This document shows, one piece after another, positions 37,485 through 48,178 of a DNA stretch of 64,000 nt (the first letter of the stretch is position 1; the number at the start of each line of letters is the position of its first letter). The notes beneath the pieces were generated by a model. That model was given only the letters and a program-made list of their open reading frames with translations. It did not search any database and was not told where the DNA came from. Made by a program: the position numbers and the translations under genes. The DNA is taken from contig WIXG01000097.1 of the NCBI GenBank assembly GCA_009869945.1, forward strand, positions 62,001 to 126,000, in the 5' to 3' direction. The stretch is from Mesaphorura yosii (lineage: Eukaryota; Arthropoda; Collembola; Poduromorpha; Tullbergiidae).

Positions 37485-38381
37485 CTAATTTCCAAATCGC
37501 ATTCTTTTCATTTCTGGCTGTGATTGCAAACTTCCGGAGTCTGAGCCAGAAAAATACTCGTAGTAATCCGTTGTGTACAGCAAATGATTGACTTCATTCA
37601 TCAGGACGGTATCTGTAGTTGTAAGATTTTTGCATTGGCGAGATTTGGCACGACTGAATAAGATAGGAAAGTCTTTACATACTCTGGTGTTCATCGTGAG
37701 GACGCGACGAAAATGACGACCGGGAACCTTGAGAGTTTTGCGGCGAGCCCTGCGACAACGGCGACATTCGGGGTAAAGACCATGCGTAGGTTGGAGTCGC
37801 TGGGCAGAAGTAATCACTGCCTTGACTTGGACAACGACTCGATCCATCGGAATCTGGTAAATATACTTCATCGGATGACGATGACGGTGTGTATTCAGAC
37901 GCAGACCATGCAGATGGACTGTGAGTTGCCGAACCTGGTGCCGGTTGATGCCGATACGCTGCTGCTACAGGGACTCCCCACGGTAGATCAATGCCCTGCT
38001 CAATTTGAAAATCGTCGGGCAACCAATTCTGCGATTCCCGTCCCAGTGAATATGATCCAGCTCCATAAATCGTGCCACGATTCATTCCCGGGGCATTGTA
38101 ATTGTAAGTATGCATTTGTTGAGGTGAAACCTATAAATAAACGGGAAAATGACGAGGAATTGACGTTAGTGACTTCGGAAATTCTTCATACTTATCATCC
38201 GATTCCTGGACATTGAACGATCACAGTTGAAGTTCAAGGTTGTCGAATTGCTTACCGAATTACCACGAGTTACAGTTGGTCCTTGTGGGATAACTGAGTA
38301 AGAGGGATCAGGGGTCGGTCTAAACTGTCCTGCTCCTGTTCGTGATCGCGAGATATTGGAACGCTGCCAATTGCTATGCAT
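37485..38381 (-). CDS. Unrecognised Ser/Pro/Tyr-rich protein
   Basis: Three exons connect in phase: 38381-38256, 38130-37683 and 37612-37485, giving about 233 residues from the first Met. I recognise no family. The N-terminus is basic (NWQRSNISRSRTGAG). The middle is rich in Ser, Pro, Gln and Tyr with an acidic Ser cluster (SEYTPSSSSDEVYLPDSDG) and WSLPRMSPLSQGSPQNSQG. The C-terminal exon has VNHLLYTTDYYEYFSGSDSG. There is no signal peptide or membrane segment. The composition suggests a disordered nuclear or signalling protein. The frame stays open a little upstream of the chosen Met, and further 5' exons in 38382-38974 cannot be excluded. The frame on the opposite strand (37713-38216) is a shadow without splice support. 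Confidence 0.6.
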
Positions 38382-38974
38382 TGCGCTTAATCGAAAATGT
38401 ACGCCGCGTCTCCAATCGAAACTTGCTTATCACTAGTGGAACTAGAATTAAATTGATTCTGTGGGGCACGTCTCATGTGTTGACTGTGTCCGTCCTCTCA
38501 CTCATTCCTTTTTCTTATCATGGGTCTTACAATTTCGGCAAGGTAAAACCTGCTTAATGAGACTTAATTAGTGCAGGGTATTAGTATAGTTGGCCTATTT
38601 TTCACAAACCCTTTGAGATTTTACTACCTACAAGAAGTACTACAAAAGTGAAGGGTGAGCGTCTTTTGACTTTGAATAATTCAATCTAAAATTACCGTTC
38701 TTATTCATATCTACTACTACGCTCTACTTGTTCTACCCTGTACCCTAGCGAGGAGTGATGGCGCTTCCTGCTTTACGACTCGTCAAAAGATGCTGATAAA
38801 ATGTTTAGGTTTTCATGGATGATTACATTGATAACGGATACTGCCTGCGTCTAAGTGTTTACTGTAAACGTCTCAATTTCGAGCAGTCTAGCCTTTGTGT
38901 CCAAGTTCAACCCAAATTAAGAATGAATGAGCCAGTCGTCGCAGTTCAGGTGTACACGTCCATCTATAATTTTA
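38382..38974. other. Region between the Ser-rich gene and the 3' end of esterase B
   Basis: No supported gene. It may hold the promoter or a 5' exon of the Ser-rich gene and the short 3' UTR of esterase B. Confidence 0.45.
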
Positions 38975-38976
38975 TT
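38971..38976 (-). promoter_or_regulatory. Polyadenylation signal overlapping the esterase B stop codon
   Basis: The minus strand reads TAC TAA TAAAATT, so AATAAA starts inside the stop codon. If used, the 3' UTR would be only about 15-30 nt. Confidence 0.4.
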
Positions 38977-41900
38977 AGTACGTCAAGTACATAATAAACA
39001 AGGAAAGCATCCCTAAACAAGCACTGTTTATCACAGGGCGTGTACTTGACGAGTCTGTGGTGGTAGGCGGAACTGAAGTAGTGGTAGTCGGAATTGAAGT
39101 AGTGGTAGGCGGAATTGAAGTAGTGGAAGTCGGAATTGAAGTAGTGGTAGGCGGAATTGAAGTAGTGGTAGGCGGAATTGAAGTAGTGGTAGGCGGAGTT
39201 GAAGTGGTGGTGCTGGTTGTTATTGTTGTCGTGCCTTCTTCTGAAGGGGTCGTTGCTTCTTCATCCCAAGGGGTTGTTTCTTCGACCCAGGGCGTTGTTT
39301 CTTCATCCCAAGGGGTTGTTTCTTCGACCCAGGGCGTTGTTTCTTCATCCCAAGGGGTTGTTTCTTCATCCCAAGGGGTTGTTTCTTCATCCCAAGGGGT
39401 TGTGCTGCCTTCGTCCCACGGGGTCGTGGTTTCTGAAAAATCCGAGCTATTTTGTTAACAAGAAAATCATTAGCCATTGCAAGTCATCGAGATAAATTTG
39501 GGTAACATCGCACCTTCGTCTTCTCCTGGAATGCCCAATTCGTCAGCCGCACCGATCCAACTCTCGGGGCAGTCGTATTCAACTTTATCCTTTCGATCGA
39601 TAATCAAGAAAGGATGTTTCATGTCGTCGTATGGCTCCCAGAACACCTGACCTCGTGGGAGTTCTGTGCCAAGAGCTCCGTTCGGGTTGCCGTAGGTCGC
39701 AAAATTCACAAAATACTTCACAACGCGTCTGCTCACACGCATGTCATCGTTCCAGATTGGCAAGAAGAAAAAGTAGTAAATCAAATCATCAGTGTGAGAT
39801 ATTCTGCAAATAGACCATGACTTGCTAAATCTGCAAAAGAGAAAATTTTACTATCCAAAAGTTTAATGCTGAAGCTTACCCTCCAGGAATATACATATTA
39901 AAGTCATTCAGTATATTGTACAATGTCCAGCGGCCTTTGTAATCAAAACTGTAGAACCATGCTTGCTCCGGAACCACTTTGGATTGGTACTCAATCATTT
40001 TGTACTGGCCTCCCTTGAATCCCAGCACCGTGCTCATGTCGATCATGCCAGGGACTTTGATATTAAATCTGTCGGAGTGCGCGGCGTCACCGAAGTAATT
40101 TGATGCAAATGAGTGGTACAGAGCGCCAGTGTCATCATAAATGCCTGAAAATGAATATAAAACGACGAGTAAATCCAGTATTCACTCGTTGGGGTCAATT
40201 CCTTAATATTCGTTACCCATTGTGTTCAAGAGTAAGGGGATCATTTCGTTTCGGATAAATGTAGCATTCTCGTGATATCCATTCGGAACCAGAAAGTTGT
40301 TGTAAATGTCGTCAACTAAAAGTGAGAACTGGTGATTTACGGAAATATGAAAGTAATTAAAACGCTATTAAAGATTACCTGGATAACTTCCGTCGTGCCT
40401 TGTCGCACCTAATTACATAAAAGACGTCATCCGACCTCACCTAGTAAGTAGGGTAATATTCGTAACATTACCCAATACAAGCGGCACGGGACTCTGCTCC
40501 CACCGCTGCAAAATGTTCATTGGCTCTTCAGAAAGAAATTTTGGAATCGTGAGTGGGTTGCTTTGAATGGATGGAACACGAGCATCATAACCCAGTCGCC
40601 CTTCTGATTCTTCGAAGAACTACGCAGGGTATTAAGTATTATTGATTAGTGTTGGCTGACGATTAAGGAACGCCTAAGCAGCGTTGTAGCCTACCTCATA
40701 CAGGTCCAACGCTTCAACCAACGTCTGCAACGGCGCTGCTTTCATGCACCTCGCGATCTCACGCAGCATCGCTTCATCCGGAGCCGGTCCATCTCTGTCG
40801 TAGCAGTCTGCATAGAACGCAACGTCGAGATGATGTGGCAGTGACGGATGCACTGCTGTGCCCCAAACGTTGAGAGCAGATCCACTGAAGCCCCAAACCC
40901 CTTTGAAGAGCCCGGCAGCCATTGGACTCAGCAGAAGATGAGTTACCTGAGAACAAAATGGACTTTAATGCTCCTAATCTCCAGACTTTGCAAATTCCAT
41001 CTTACCATCATCGCTCCTGCCGACTGTCCAGTGATTGTGACTCTGTCGGGATCGCCTCCAAAATATTTCACGTAGTCGCGAACCCATTGCAAAGCAACAA
41101 CAGCGTCGTACATCGCCTGATTTCCCGGAGATTCGTCAAGTCCAAGATTCAGGGCGCCTTATAAATTATTATTACAATCACAGTTTTCTTGTCAAGTTAG
41201 TAATAATTCAGGCTGCGGGCATTACCCAATGTGCCGAGACGATAGTTCAGTGTGATGAGGACAACTTTTTCCTCGAGAAGTCGCTGTCCAGTAAATGCAC
41301 CACCCCAAATGCTGTCACTGCCGCCACCATGAAAGAAAACAATTACTGGATATAACTCCTCCGTGTCGGGATCGTTTGGGATCTACAATGGTGTCATTTG
41401 TTAAAATCCGATATTCGAAAACACTGACATGAAATGTTTTCTCTACGTAATTTGACTTACATTTTTCGTGTGGATGTTTAGTGTCAGGCAAGCTTCACGA
41501 CCCCAGTGCGGTGACATTTTGCTTTTTGCTTCTCGGATCCCAGCCGCCTCACGAATGATTTTGCGCACACGCTTTCTACTCTTGGTTGTTTTACTGTAAA
41601 CTGCTGCCAAATCCTGCACTTCTGCTGGGAGCAACTCGAGGACGGCTCGTTGTGGGCAAATGCAGAGGGTGTCATTTGCGTAGAAAACGTCGTCCGACAG
41701 CTGGCCAGACCAAATTCTTGACGCCTAATTAAGAAAATTCAAAGAGGCTTGTCATTGAAGCGAATATTTACGTTTGGTCGAAGTGATCTCACCTCAAAAC
41801 GATGCTCCCCAGTGTAAGAAGCCGGATCAGCGTACGGAATCCCAATGAAAGCCCAATATGGAACCCCTTCGCGGCTGGTGAGTGCCGTGTAACCTTTGAT

Positions 41901-42017
41901 TGTCCCGAGGTCACCGGCATTGACGTCAATTGTTAATTGTCCCCATACACAGCCGGTATTTAAAATTGTCAAGACCAAAATGGCTGCGCAAAACTGGAGC
42001 GATCTTACGGACGCCAT
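38975..42017 (-). CDS. Carboxylesterase with Thr/Pro repeat stalk and hydrophobic C-terminus (esterase B)
   Basis: A secreted, probably membrane-anchored, carboxylesterase. Exons: 42017-41793, 41724-41461, 41382-41226, 41157-41006, 40946-40695, 40619-40472, 40408-40379, 40315-40217, 40144-39880, 39830-39514, 39432-38975; phases agree, 788 residues. A signal peptide (FCAAILVLTILNTGCVWG) is followed by GIPYADP, ACLTLNIHT, oxyanion FFHGGG, nucleophile GQSAG (Ser about 261), the acid position in ATRHDGSYP (Asp about 405, where the family usually has Glu) and His in RISHTDDLIYYF (about 543). The last exon has no Met: about eight TTPWDEE heptads, then seven TTTSIPP heptads, then a hydrophobic end (LGMLSLFIMYLTY). 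This is the layout of a mucin-like stalk plus a GPI-anchor signal. A 30-bp microexon codes for the acid segment. AATAAA overlaps the stop codon. Confidence 0.93.
39059..39212 (-). repeat. 21-bp tandem repeat coding for TTTSIPP heptads
   Basis: About seven 21-bp units (plus-strand unit near gtggtaggcggaattgaagta) in frame in the last exon of esterase B. Units vary at a few positions, giving TTTSTPP, TTTSIPP, TTTSIPT and TTTSVPP. Thr/Pro-rich sequence of this kind is a typical O-glycosylated stalk. Confidence 0.9.
39245..39430 (-). repeat. 21-bp tandem repeat coding for TTPWDEE/TTPWVEE heptads
   Basis: About eight 21-bp units in frame, upstream of the TTTSIPP array in the same exon. Two unit types, WDEE and WVEE, partly alternate, giving a 42-bp higher-order pattern. 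The last unit toward the catalytic domain reads TTPWDEGS. The array combines Thr, Trp and acidic residues. Confidence 0.9.
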
Positions 42018-42711
42018 TGTGGCTGATGAGATGAAACTGTCCTACTAACACAGCCCTTCAACTCTGCAACAGTGCAACTGGCAACAAATAAAAATTGATG
42101 GACTGAAGTGCGTTGAAAAGAACTGCCTTTCGAATCCAACTTGACAATGTCCTTGTTACGCAATTCGGTTGACATTGATGAACTGCTGTGACATTTTGTC
42201 AAAAGGATTAGTAGTCAAATTCAAGTGGCAGCGCCCTGTGAGCAGTTTGACGACAGCAAGCTGCCAAGTACTTTCAGTATCAATCAATTCTTGAAGTTAT
42301 GAAATCTCGACATGACGGGGAGGAGACTGGTGGCGTGATTACTTAACCTGGACAAAGTTTTGAAATTCCTCAACTTAATTAAAGTGGGCAGCCACACTTA
42401 AGCACTTCATATTACATGTTTAACATTATTTTTCCATGTCAGGTCAAGTGGGCACTGCCGTGAACTTGAGGTGCTTTCAAATGCTTCTTGATCGACTCTC
42501 GAACGCCCGCTGGACAAGGCTCGCTTTTTTTCAGGCTCCAATTCTTCGGGATTTCAGCAAATGAGAATTACCTATTGTCTCCAATTCCTGGTGACAGTTG
42601 ACAAAATGACAAGAGCGTAAATCCCAGGCCTTGGAGAGCCGTTGCGCAACAGTAAATTCTTTGTATTTTATTTATAGCTTTCATGAAAAATTGAAGTGCA
42701 GAATAGCAGAA
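42018..42711. other. Intergenic region between esterases B and C
   Basis: Promoter side of esterase B and 3' side of esterase C, both on the minus strand. A minus-strand AATAAA lies at 42672-42667, about 40 bp after the esterase C stop. No gene seen. Confidence 0.55.
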
Positions 42712-45144
42712 TTATATAATTTCAAGTGCAGCATCAACCCAATCATCTCGACAATTCTCCGCGACCCAACTGTCGTCACCCGAAATCTTGGTGTAAACGT
42801 GTGTCGTGTCGTTGTATGGTGGAAATCGAATTTCGCCAGTCAGGCCGTTGGGGTCACTTGAGATATTGCACCATGAACAAGAGAAAATGTCATGTCATGT
42901 CTTTCATCTTCACTTTTTGACAAACAGCTCGTAAATGCTGCCTTACCCATGATATGCGAAATTAACAAAGTGTTCCACAAGCCTCCGACTGACTCGATTG
43001 TCGGCGGGGAACAATGGGAATATTTGAAACGTGTACATCATGTCATCAATATGGGGTATACCGCCTGGAATGTCTTCATCTCCGCTCATGTCGTATGTGG
43101 ACCAGAATCCATTGTGGTCAAAAGAATAGTAGTAAGATTTTGGGTTGACTCTGCTGTGAAGTTCAACCAACTCGTACGCTGGAGCCTTGAATCCCCAAAC
43201 GCTTGTAACCTAAATTCAGTTGATACATAAATACCGTAATAAATTCATTGGCAATGATTTTAATTTTTATGAAGTGACATACATCAATGAGCCCCGGCAA
43301 CATTTCGTCAAAGTTACCAGCTTTAATCGCCTCTCCCATGTAAGTCCTGCCGACCGAATGCGCAAGCACGCCAGTTTTGTCTTCAGCTCCTGTAAAGTTA
43401 GAAAGAATATTCAAATCTTAATGCAAGGGCCAAATTATATTTTGCAAAATGCCGTACTTAACGATTTCGTTAGTGTCGGCAGCAACTCATTTCTCAAGAA
43501 CGTTGCATTGTTCAAAAATCCATTTGCCACGATGAATTTCCTGTAAATATCCTCAAACGCGAAACTGCCGTCGTGTCTCATTGCGCCCATGATTAAAGGA
43601 ACGTTGTTTTGTGTGCCTGCTGCCAAGATTTCCGTGGGTTTGGCGGGTAGAAATATCGGAATGGTCAGATCCGGACTTTGAACTGATACAACTTTCGCAT
43701 CTGCACAAAACGTCAGCCTATGTTAGAGATCTCAGCAATTCAAGCATTCGTGTAAGATCATACCAAATCCCAATCGTCCTGCTCGTTGTTCGATATTCTA
43801 TAGAACAATTCAATACACATCTCAATTATGTATTGCATTATGTACGTAAGCGTAAATTCTACTCACCGAATATCGGCTTAGAGCACTACGAAGAATATTC
43901 ACATCCACGTCCTTCATGCACTCGTAAATCACTTGATAATTGATGTCGTCGGTTGGAGTTCCAGTCTCATCGTCGTAGCATCCAGCGAATGTGGCTATTA
44001 TCAAGTGGTGCTTAATTGAAGGGTGTTCAGCTGTTGCCCAAACGGCGAGGGCAGATCCGCTGGCGCCAATGACACCATGAATCAGACCATTTGCCAGCGG
44101 ACTGAGAAGCAGGTGAGAAACCATCATGCCCCCAGCGCTGTGCCCGTACCTGCAATAATGAAAGAATATTACATGCTTACTTCTAGCTTTTCTACGTATC
44201 CTTTAGCTATTATCCTTTAGGTAATAAGGAACTAACACTGTGACTCGGTCCTTGTCCCCACCCCAATGATGAATATACTTCTGAACCCACTGCAGCGCCG
44301 TAATGCAATCGTACATGGCAGCATTTCCTGGAGCATCGTCAATTCCCAGATTCAAGGCACCGAGGACACCGAGGCGGTAGTTAATTGTGACCAACACTAC
44401 ATCATGCTCCAGAAATCTGAACCCCGTAAACAAACTGCCCCAGATTTGCGTAGATGACCCACCGTGGATGAAGAATATCACCGGCATTTTCTCATCGGTC
44501 GGACTTGTTGGGATCTAGATTCATACTCAGTACTGCACCAAGTGTACAGCTTGTGGAGTGACCCTTTTCGTGTCTAAACTTACTCTGGGTGTATTGACAT
44601 TGAGCACCAAACAGTCAGCTTCCGTCTCAATGTACTTGACGGAGTCATCTTCACTGTCCGCGTCCTCGCTGTACTCAGCTTCAGGCTCGTAGTCTTCGGT
44701 CCAGCGGAATCCCTTTGCTTTGATGACATCAAGCAATGTGACATTGCGCCGGTTGAGCTTCGAGAGTTTTCTTCCAGCGCGAAATATGCCGCCTTGCGGG
44801 CAAAGAATCAGCGGGTCGAGTGCAAGAAAAGCGTTGTCTCCGTCTTCCAGAGGACGCTCTCGCAAGACAGAAGGCTGCGAGATATTGCGCAAAATAAGCA
44901 CTGCAGATGGAAGGTGACTGACAATATAATTGAGTACCTTAAATCGTCCCTCGCCAGCCGTACTTTCCGCGTATGGTATGCCGTGGAACGTGTAAAATGG
45001 CCGCAGTGTTTGTGACGTCCATAACTGCAGTCCGGTCACTTTTCCCAGCTCACCAGCGTCCACTGTCACAAGAAGGGAGTCATCTTGGGCTCGGGCGCCT
45101 ATGAAAACAGCGCACACGAGGGTGAGAATACGCACCCAAACCAT
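42712..45144 (-). CDS. Secreted carboxylesterase (esterase C)
   Basis: A paralogue of esterase B in tandem with it. Exons: 45144-44938, 44874-44584, 44514-44237, 44149-43867, 43797-43764, 43700-43458, 43389-43283, 43209-42947, 42856-42712; phases agree, 616 residues. The signal peptide is ILTLVCAVFIGARAQ. Motifs: HGIPYAES, ADCLVLNVNTPR, oxyanion FFIHGGS, nucleophile GHSAGG (Ser about 263), AMRHDGSF (Asp about 408 in the acid position) and IPHIDDMMYTF (His about 534). The 63-bp intron 44937-44875 is open in frame, so the exon boundary there rests on alignment with esterase B. The donor after 43458 (gtacgg) was chosen for phase and length match to B. Unlike B, it ends without stalk or hydrophobic tail and should be soluble. 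An acidic insert (YEPEAEYSEDADSEDD) is unusual. Substrate unknown. Confidence 0.92.
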
Positions 45145-45686
45145 AATTCAATTTAATAATGTCGACGGAGTCGGGGTAAAGAGAGACAAGTGGAACTCAG
45201 AAGGTGACCGCACTTCGCTGCAGGACAGCACAAGTCGTAATTACTCAGAGACAGTGCAAATCCAGACTGAACAGGCAATTCAGCCTGAGTAAACCTAAAG
45301 CACTCCAACAATGTCACTAGCAATTGACAAACTGATTTGAGTGACACGCTCACGATTACGGATTCCGATAGTAAAATTGTGCCAACCTATGCACCTCCAA
45401 AGCTAGCTTAAATCATGACCACCAGCTCAGGCTGTATCTTATATCTCTGCCAATATTGTAGTGCTAATTTTTTCATTTACAAAAGGCGCGGCATTCGCTC
45501 GCATGGAGTTGAAGACATTGTGAAATAAAGTGATGAATTGCTGAAATCAGTCGGCTCAATCGGTAATTATAAACCACGAATTGACAATTTACTAATGCCA
45601 ACTCTAAACTTAATTTTTATTCACGATTTAGAACATACGGCTTAAGAAATTGCAAATTAATGCGTCATGAATCATATCCACGAGTG
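45145..45686. other. Intergenic region between esterase C and the first group 7-like gene
   Basis: Upstream side of esterase C and 3' side of the TULIP gene; a minus-strand AATAAA lies at 45621-45616. No gene seen. Confidence 0.55.
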
Positions 45687-46629
45687 TTACAAGAACTTCA
45701 TCATCATTGCGACCAGTCCAATCGACGAGTCCGCCGTCGTGTCGTTGATAACTTGCGTCATTACCTGCTGGACAGCATTCCAGATGCTGCGCAAGATTGC
45801 TTGCTTGCACAGTTTAGCAATGACGGAGGTAAACTAAACGCATAAAAATTTGTAGATTAGGTAGGATAGTCTTCAAAAGCCTGGCGTGTGCTTACAATTT
45901 TGACAAAGAAATTCAGCGGCCCCAATCCTTCGAGCGAGAATACCAGTGGTGAGAATTCCACAATTTCAACCCTTCCTAGTTTTATGTTAATGTTGCTATC
46001 GCCCTTATGTGAGCGTGTCTTGATCACCATTTCAATGAACATCCGAATTTGGTCCATTTTAATCTCCAAACCGCCTGTCGGCCCCATATTCATGAACTTC
46101 AGCCTGTAGTTTTCATTAACGACCAGATCCGTCAGTTCGAATTCAACCGATACTGTTCGTTTGGAACCTTTCCTCTGCAATTGCCAAATTAAGTTAATTT
46201 TCGTCCAGCCTGTGGGTTGCTTACACTTCTCATACACTTCTCTTCGTGGTCAGGGTCGTGGGCCCAGTGCGAGTGACTGTCTCCAGTCCTTGGACGATGG
46301 AACCGTTGAATAATGTCGCTTCGCCAGAGACCCGAGCAGCGACGACGCGTCTCGAGAACATTTTCGTGATGTCGGGAATTGGAAAAGGCTGCAGGCGGTT
46401 CTCGACGACTATTTTCCTGAAGGCAGCGAGCATGAAATCCACGAATTGGTTCAATTTCTCATCAGGCTCCGGAGACGTGTGGCTCGTACTGCTTTTCTGC
46501 GATGAAATTAATGATTAGAAGGTTTTGAGAAAGTGTGCTAAGTCAGTATGTCACCTTTGCTAGGACTACAGCTGAAAATATATGTAAGCCCAGAAGAAAC
46601 GCAAGCTGTACAGTTTGGACGAACTTCAT
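45687..46629 (-). CDS. Mite group 7 allergen-like protein (TULIP fold), copy 1
   Basis: A secreted binder of hydrophobic ligands, related to Der p 7-type proteins, which share the elongated fold of BPI/LBP and JHBP. Exons: 46629-46555, 46496-46236, 46174-45896, 45833-45687, all phase 0, 253 residues. Exon 1 is the signal peptide (VQLAFLLGLHIFSAVVLA). The family signature lies in exon 2: ATLFNGSIVQGLETVTRTGP. Exon 3 carries the beta-strands (VSVEFELTDLVVNENYRL, VEIVEFSPLVFSLEGLGPL) and exon 4 the amphipathic C-terminal helix. The same four-exon, phase-0 layout recurs in the copies at 47027, 49211 and 59421. Ligand and tissue are unknown. Confidence 0.85.
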
Positions 46630-47026
46630 GTTGCCCGGATCAGTTTTGGCAAGGTAGAGAAATGAATTGTGAATAGGGCTAGACTAGACCGTAGCTGCCT
46701 TCATTGACTAGCTCGATAGTTATGAATCACGATGGACAGAAATTGGGACATTGACTCAGAAAGTGTGGCATGGATATTCAAACAAGTTCCTGGTTCATTG
46801 TTTCAGGTTTCGAAGAAGGCACAAAAAATACGAGTAGAGTTACGAAATCAGACCGACTGGCCTTTGACGCTATGGCTCAACGTGAAGGCAAAGCTCACAA
46901 GTTGAATTCAAGCGTATTAGTTTATTACAATCAAATTATTCTAGCAAAAACACGGTTCAATCCACGGGCTAACTTGGCTAACTATCCATATTCAGGATAT
47001 TCTGACGAGCATCAATGCATTTTGGG
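46630..47026. other. Intergenic region between group 7-like copies 1 and 2
   Basis: Upstream of copy 1 and downstream of copy 2, with a minus-strand AATAAA at 46926-46921. The plus-strand open frame 46770-47189 overlaps the last exon of copy 2 and is taken as chance. Confidence 0.55.
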
Positions 47027-48178
47027 CTACAAAAATTTTAAGGCAATTCCAACGATTGATCGCGAGGTTGGAGTTGCCAGTTCCTTGTTAATCAGTTTAG
47101 CCAGAGATTTCTTCATCTTCCTTTCAATGTTTCTGTTAATTGGCCTCCGGAATACGTCCACGATAACGTTGGATGCCTGCATTCAATAATTTTGCGCATC
47201 AGAGATCAAGCGCTCTTCCTTCCAAACTGCACTCAAGATTATTTGTTTACCGTCTTGAGAATGTGATTGAATGGACCCCACATTCCTTGCACGTCAAACT
47301 TGAATGGTGCAAAATCAACGATGGCCAACTTGTACAGCTTAATCTCAAAGTCTTTGTCCACGTTTTTGTTCTTGCCTGTGATCGTTGTTATTCCAACTCT
47401 GATACGTATCGCAATTTGTTCTGTCGAGGCCACGAATTTCATGTCGGGTCCAACATCAAACATTTTTACAGATAAGTTGCTTAGAATTTCTACATCCGTG
47501 AGTTCAAATGTGAACGTCAAAATCCGGATTGTGAGATTGTCCTGCAAAATTGCGAAATGTGTAAATTGAGCTCATCATGTAGGATTCAGCTCTTCTGTCT
47601 AGCTCACCTCCAGTATCGTTTTTACAGATGCATTTCCAACCCGAGCAATAGTTTCCAAACCTCTGGAAATTGAAACGTTATGCAAAGTGGCTCCAGTTGT
47701 GTAGATGAATCCAAACATGTCCCGTGTCAACTCGATTCTCCTTGTAGGTGGATCGAGTAGTGCAAGTGGCTGCAATTTCTTGCTTACCACCGTACTTCCG
47801 AACGAATTCAGCACGAAGTCCACAAACTGATTCGCCCTTTCTTCGGACGGGGGACTATCACTTGCTTTGGGGACTTTGGATGGACGGGTCACATGCAGTT
47901 GTAATGGAGGGTTCTCTCGTGCCTGGTATGGTGGTCTTGGTCCTGTCCATGGCGCGATTCTGACACTGGGCACTGGTGGCTCCTTCCAGTTTTCGCCTTC
48001 ATTCGTCCAGCCGTCCAGGCTTGAAAACTGAACGAAAACTTTAGACATTGTCACTGTGGGTTGATCAGAAATTACACTCCTGTTACTTTACGCTTACCTT
48101 CGGTTTTTTATGATGACCTGTGTCGACAAATTGTGATACAAAACCGAGACATAAGAAAACGGTGTGAAATAACTTCAT
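47027..48178 (-). CDS. Mite group 7 allergen-like protein with a Pro-rich insert, copy 2
   Basis: Exons: 48178-48098, 48027-47608, 47541-47251, 47176-47027, all phase 0, 313 residues. Signal peptide LFHTVFLCLGFVSQF. Exon 2 carries an extra segment of about 60 residues rich in Pro and Arg (WTGPRPPYQARENPPLQL) before the domain, then the signature (TTGATLHNVSISRGLETIARVG). Exon 3 has FTFELTDVEI and LAIVDFAPFKFDVQGM. Exon 4 is a basic C-terminal helix ending IALKFL, close to the MKFL end of copy 1, which suggests these two are a recent pair. The Pro-rich segment is predicted to be disordered and its role is unknown. Confidence 0.83.

Noticed and set aside
37713-38216. 167-codon plus-strand open frame opposite the Ser-rich gene
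   Set aside because: The minus-strand exons connect with proper splice sites and phase; the plus frame has neither motif nor signal.
39059-39430. CRISPR-like or non-coding satellite array
   Set aside because: Units are 21 bp, directly adjacent without spacers and in frame with the esterase B exon; they code for Thr-rich heptads.
39057-39458. Plus-strand Val/Ser-rich open frame over the repeats
   Set aside because: It is the antisense of the esterase B stalk; open only because the repeat lacks stops in several frames.
44875-44937. Reading esterase C straight through this 63-bp stretch
   Set aside because: It has a donor and acceptor, is a multiple of three, and removing it restores the alignment to esterase B across the same intron position.
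46770-47189. 139-codon plus-strand open frame
   Set aside because: It covers the last exon of group 7-like copy 2, which has strong family and phase support on the minus strand.
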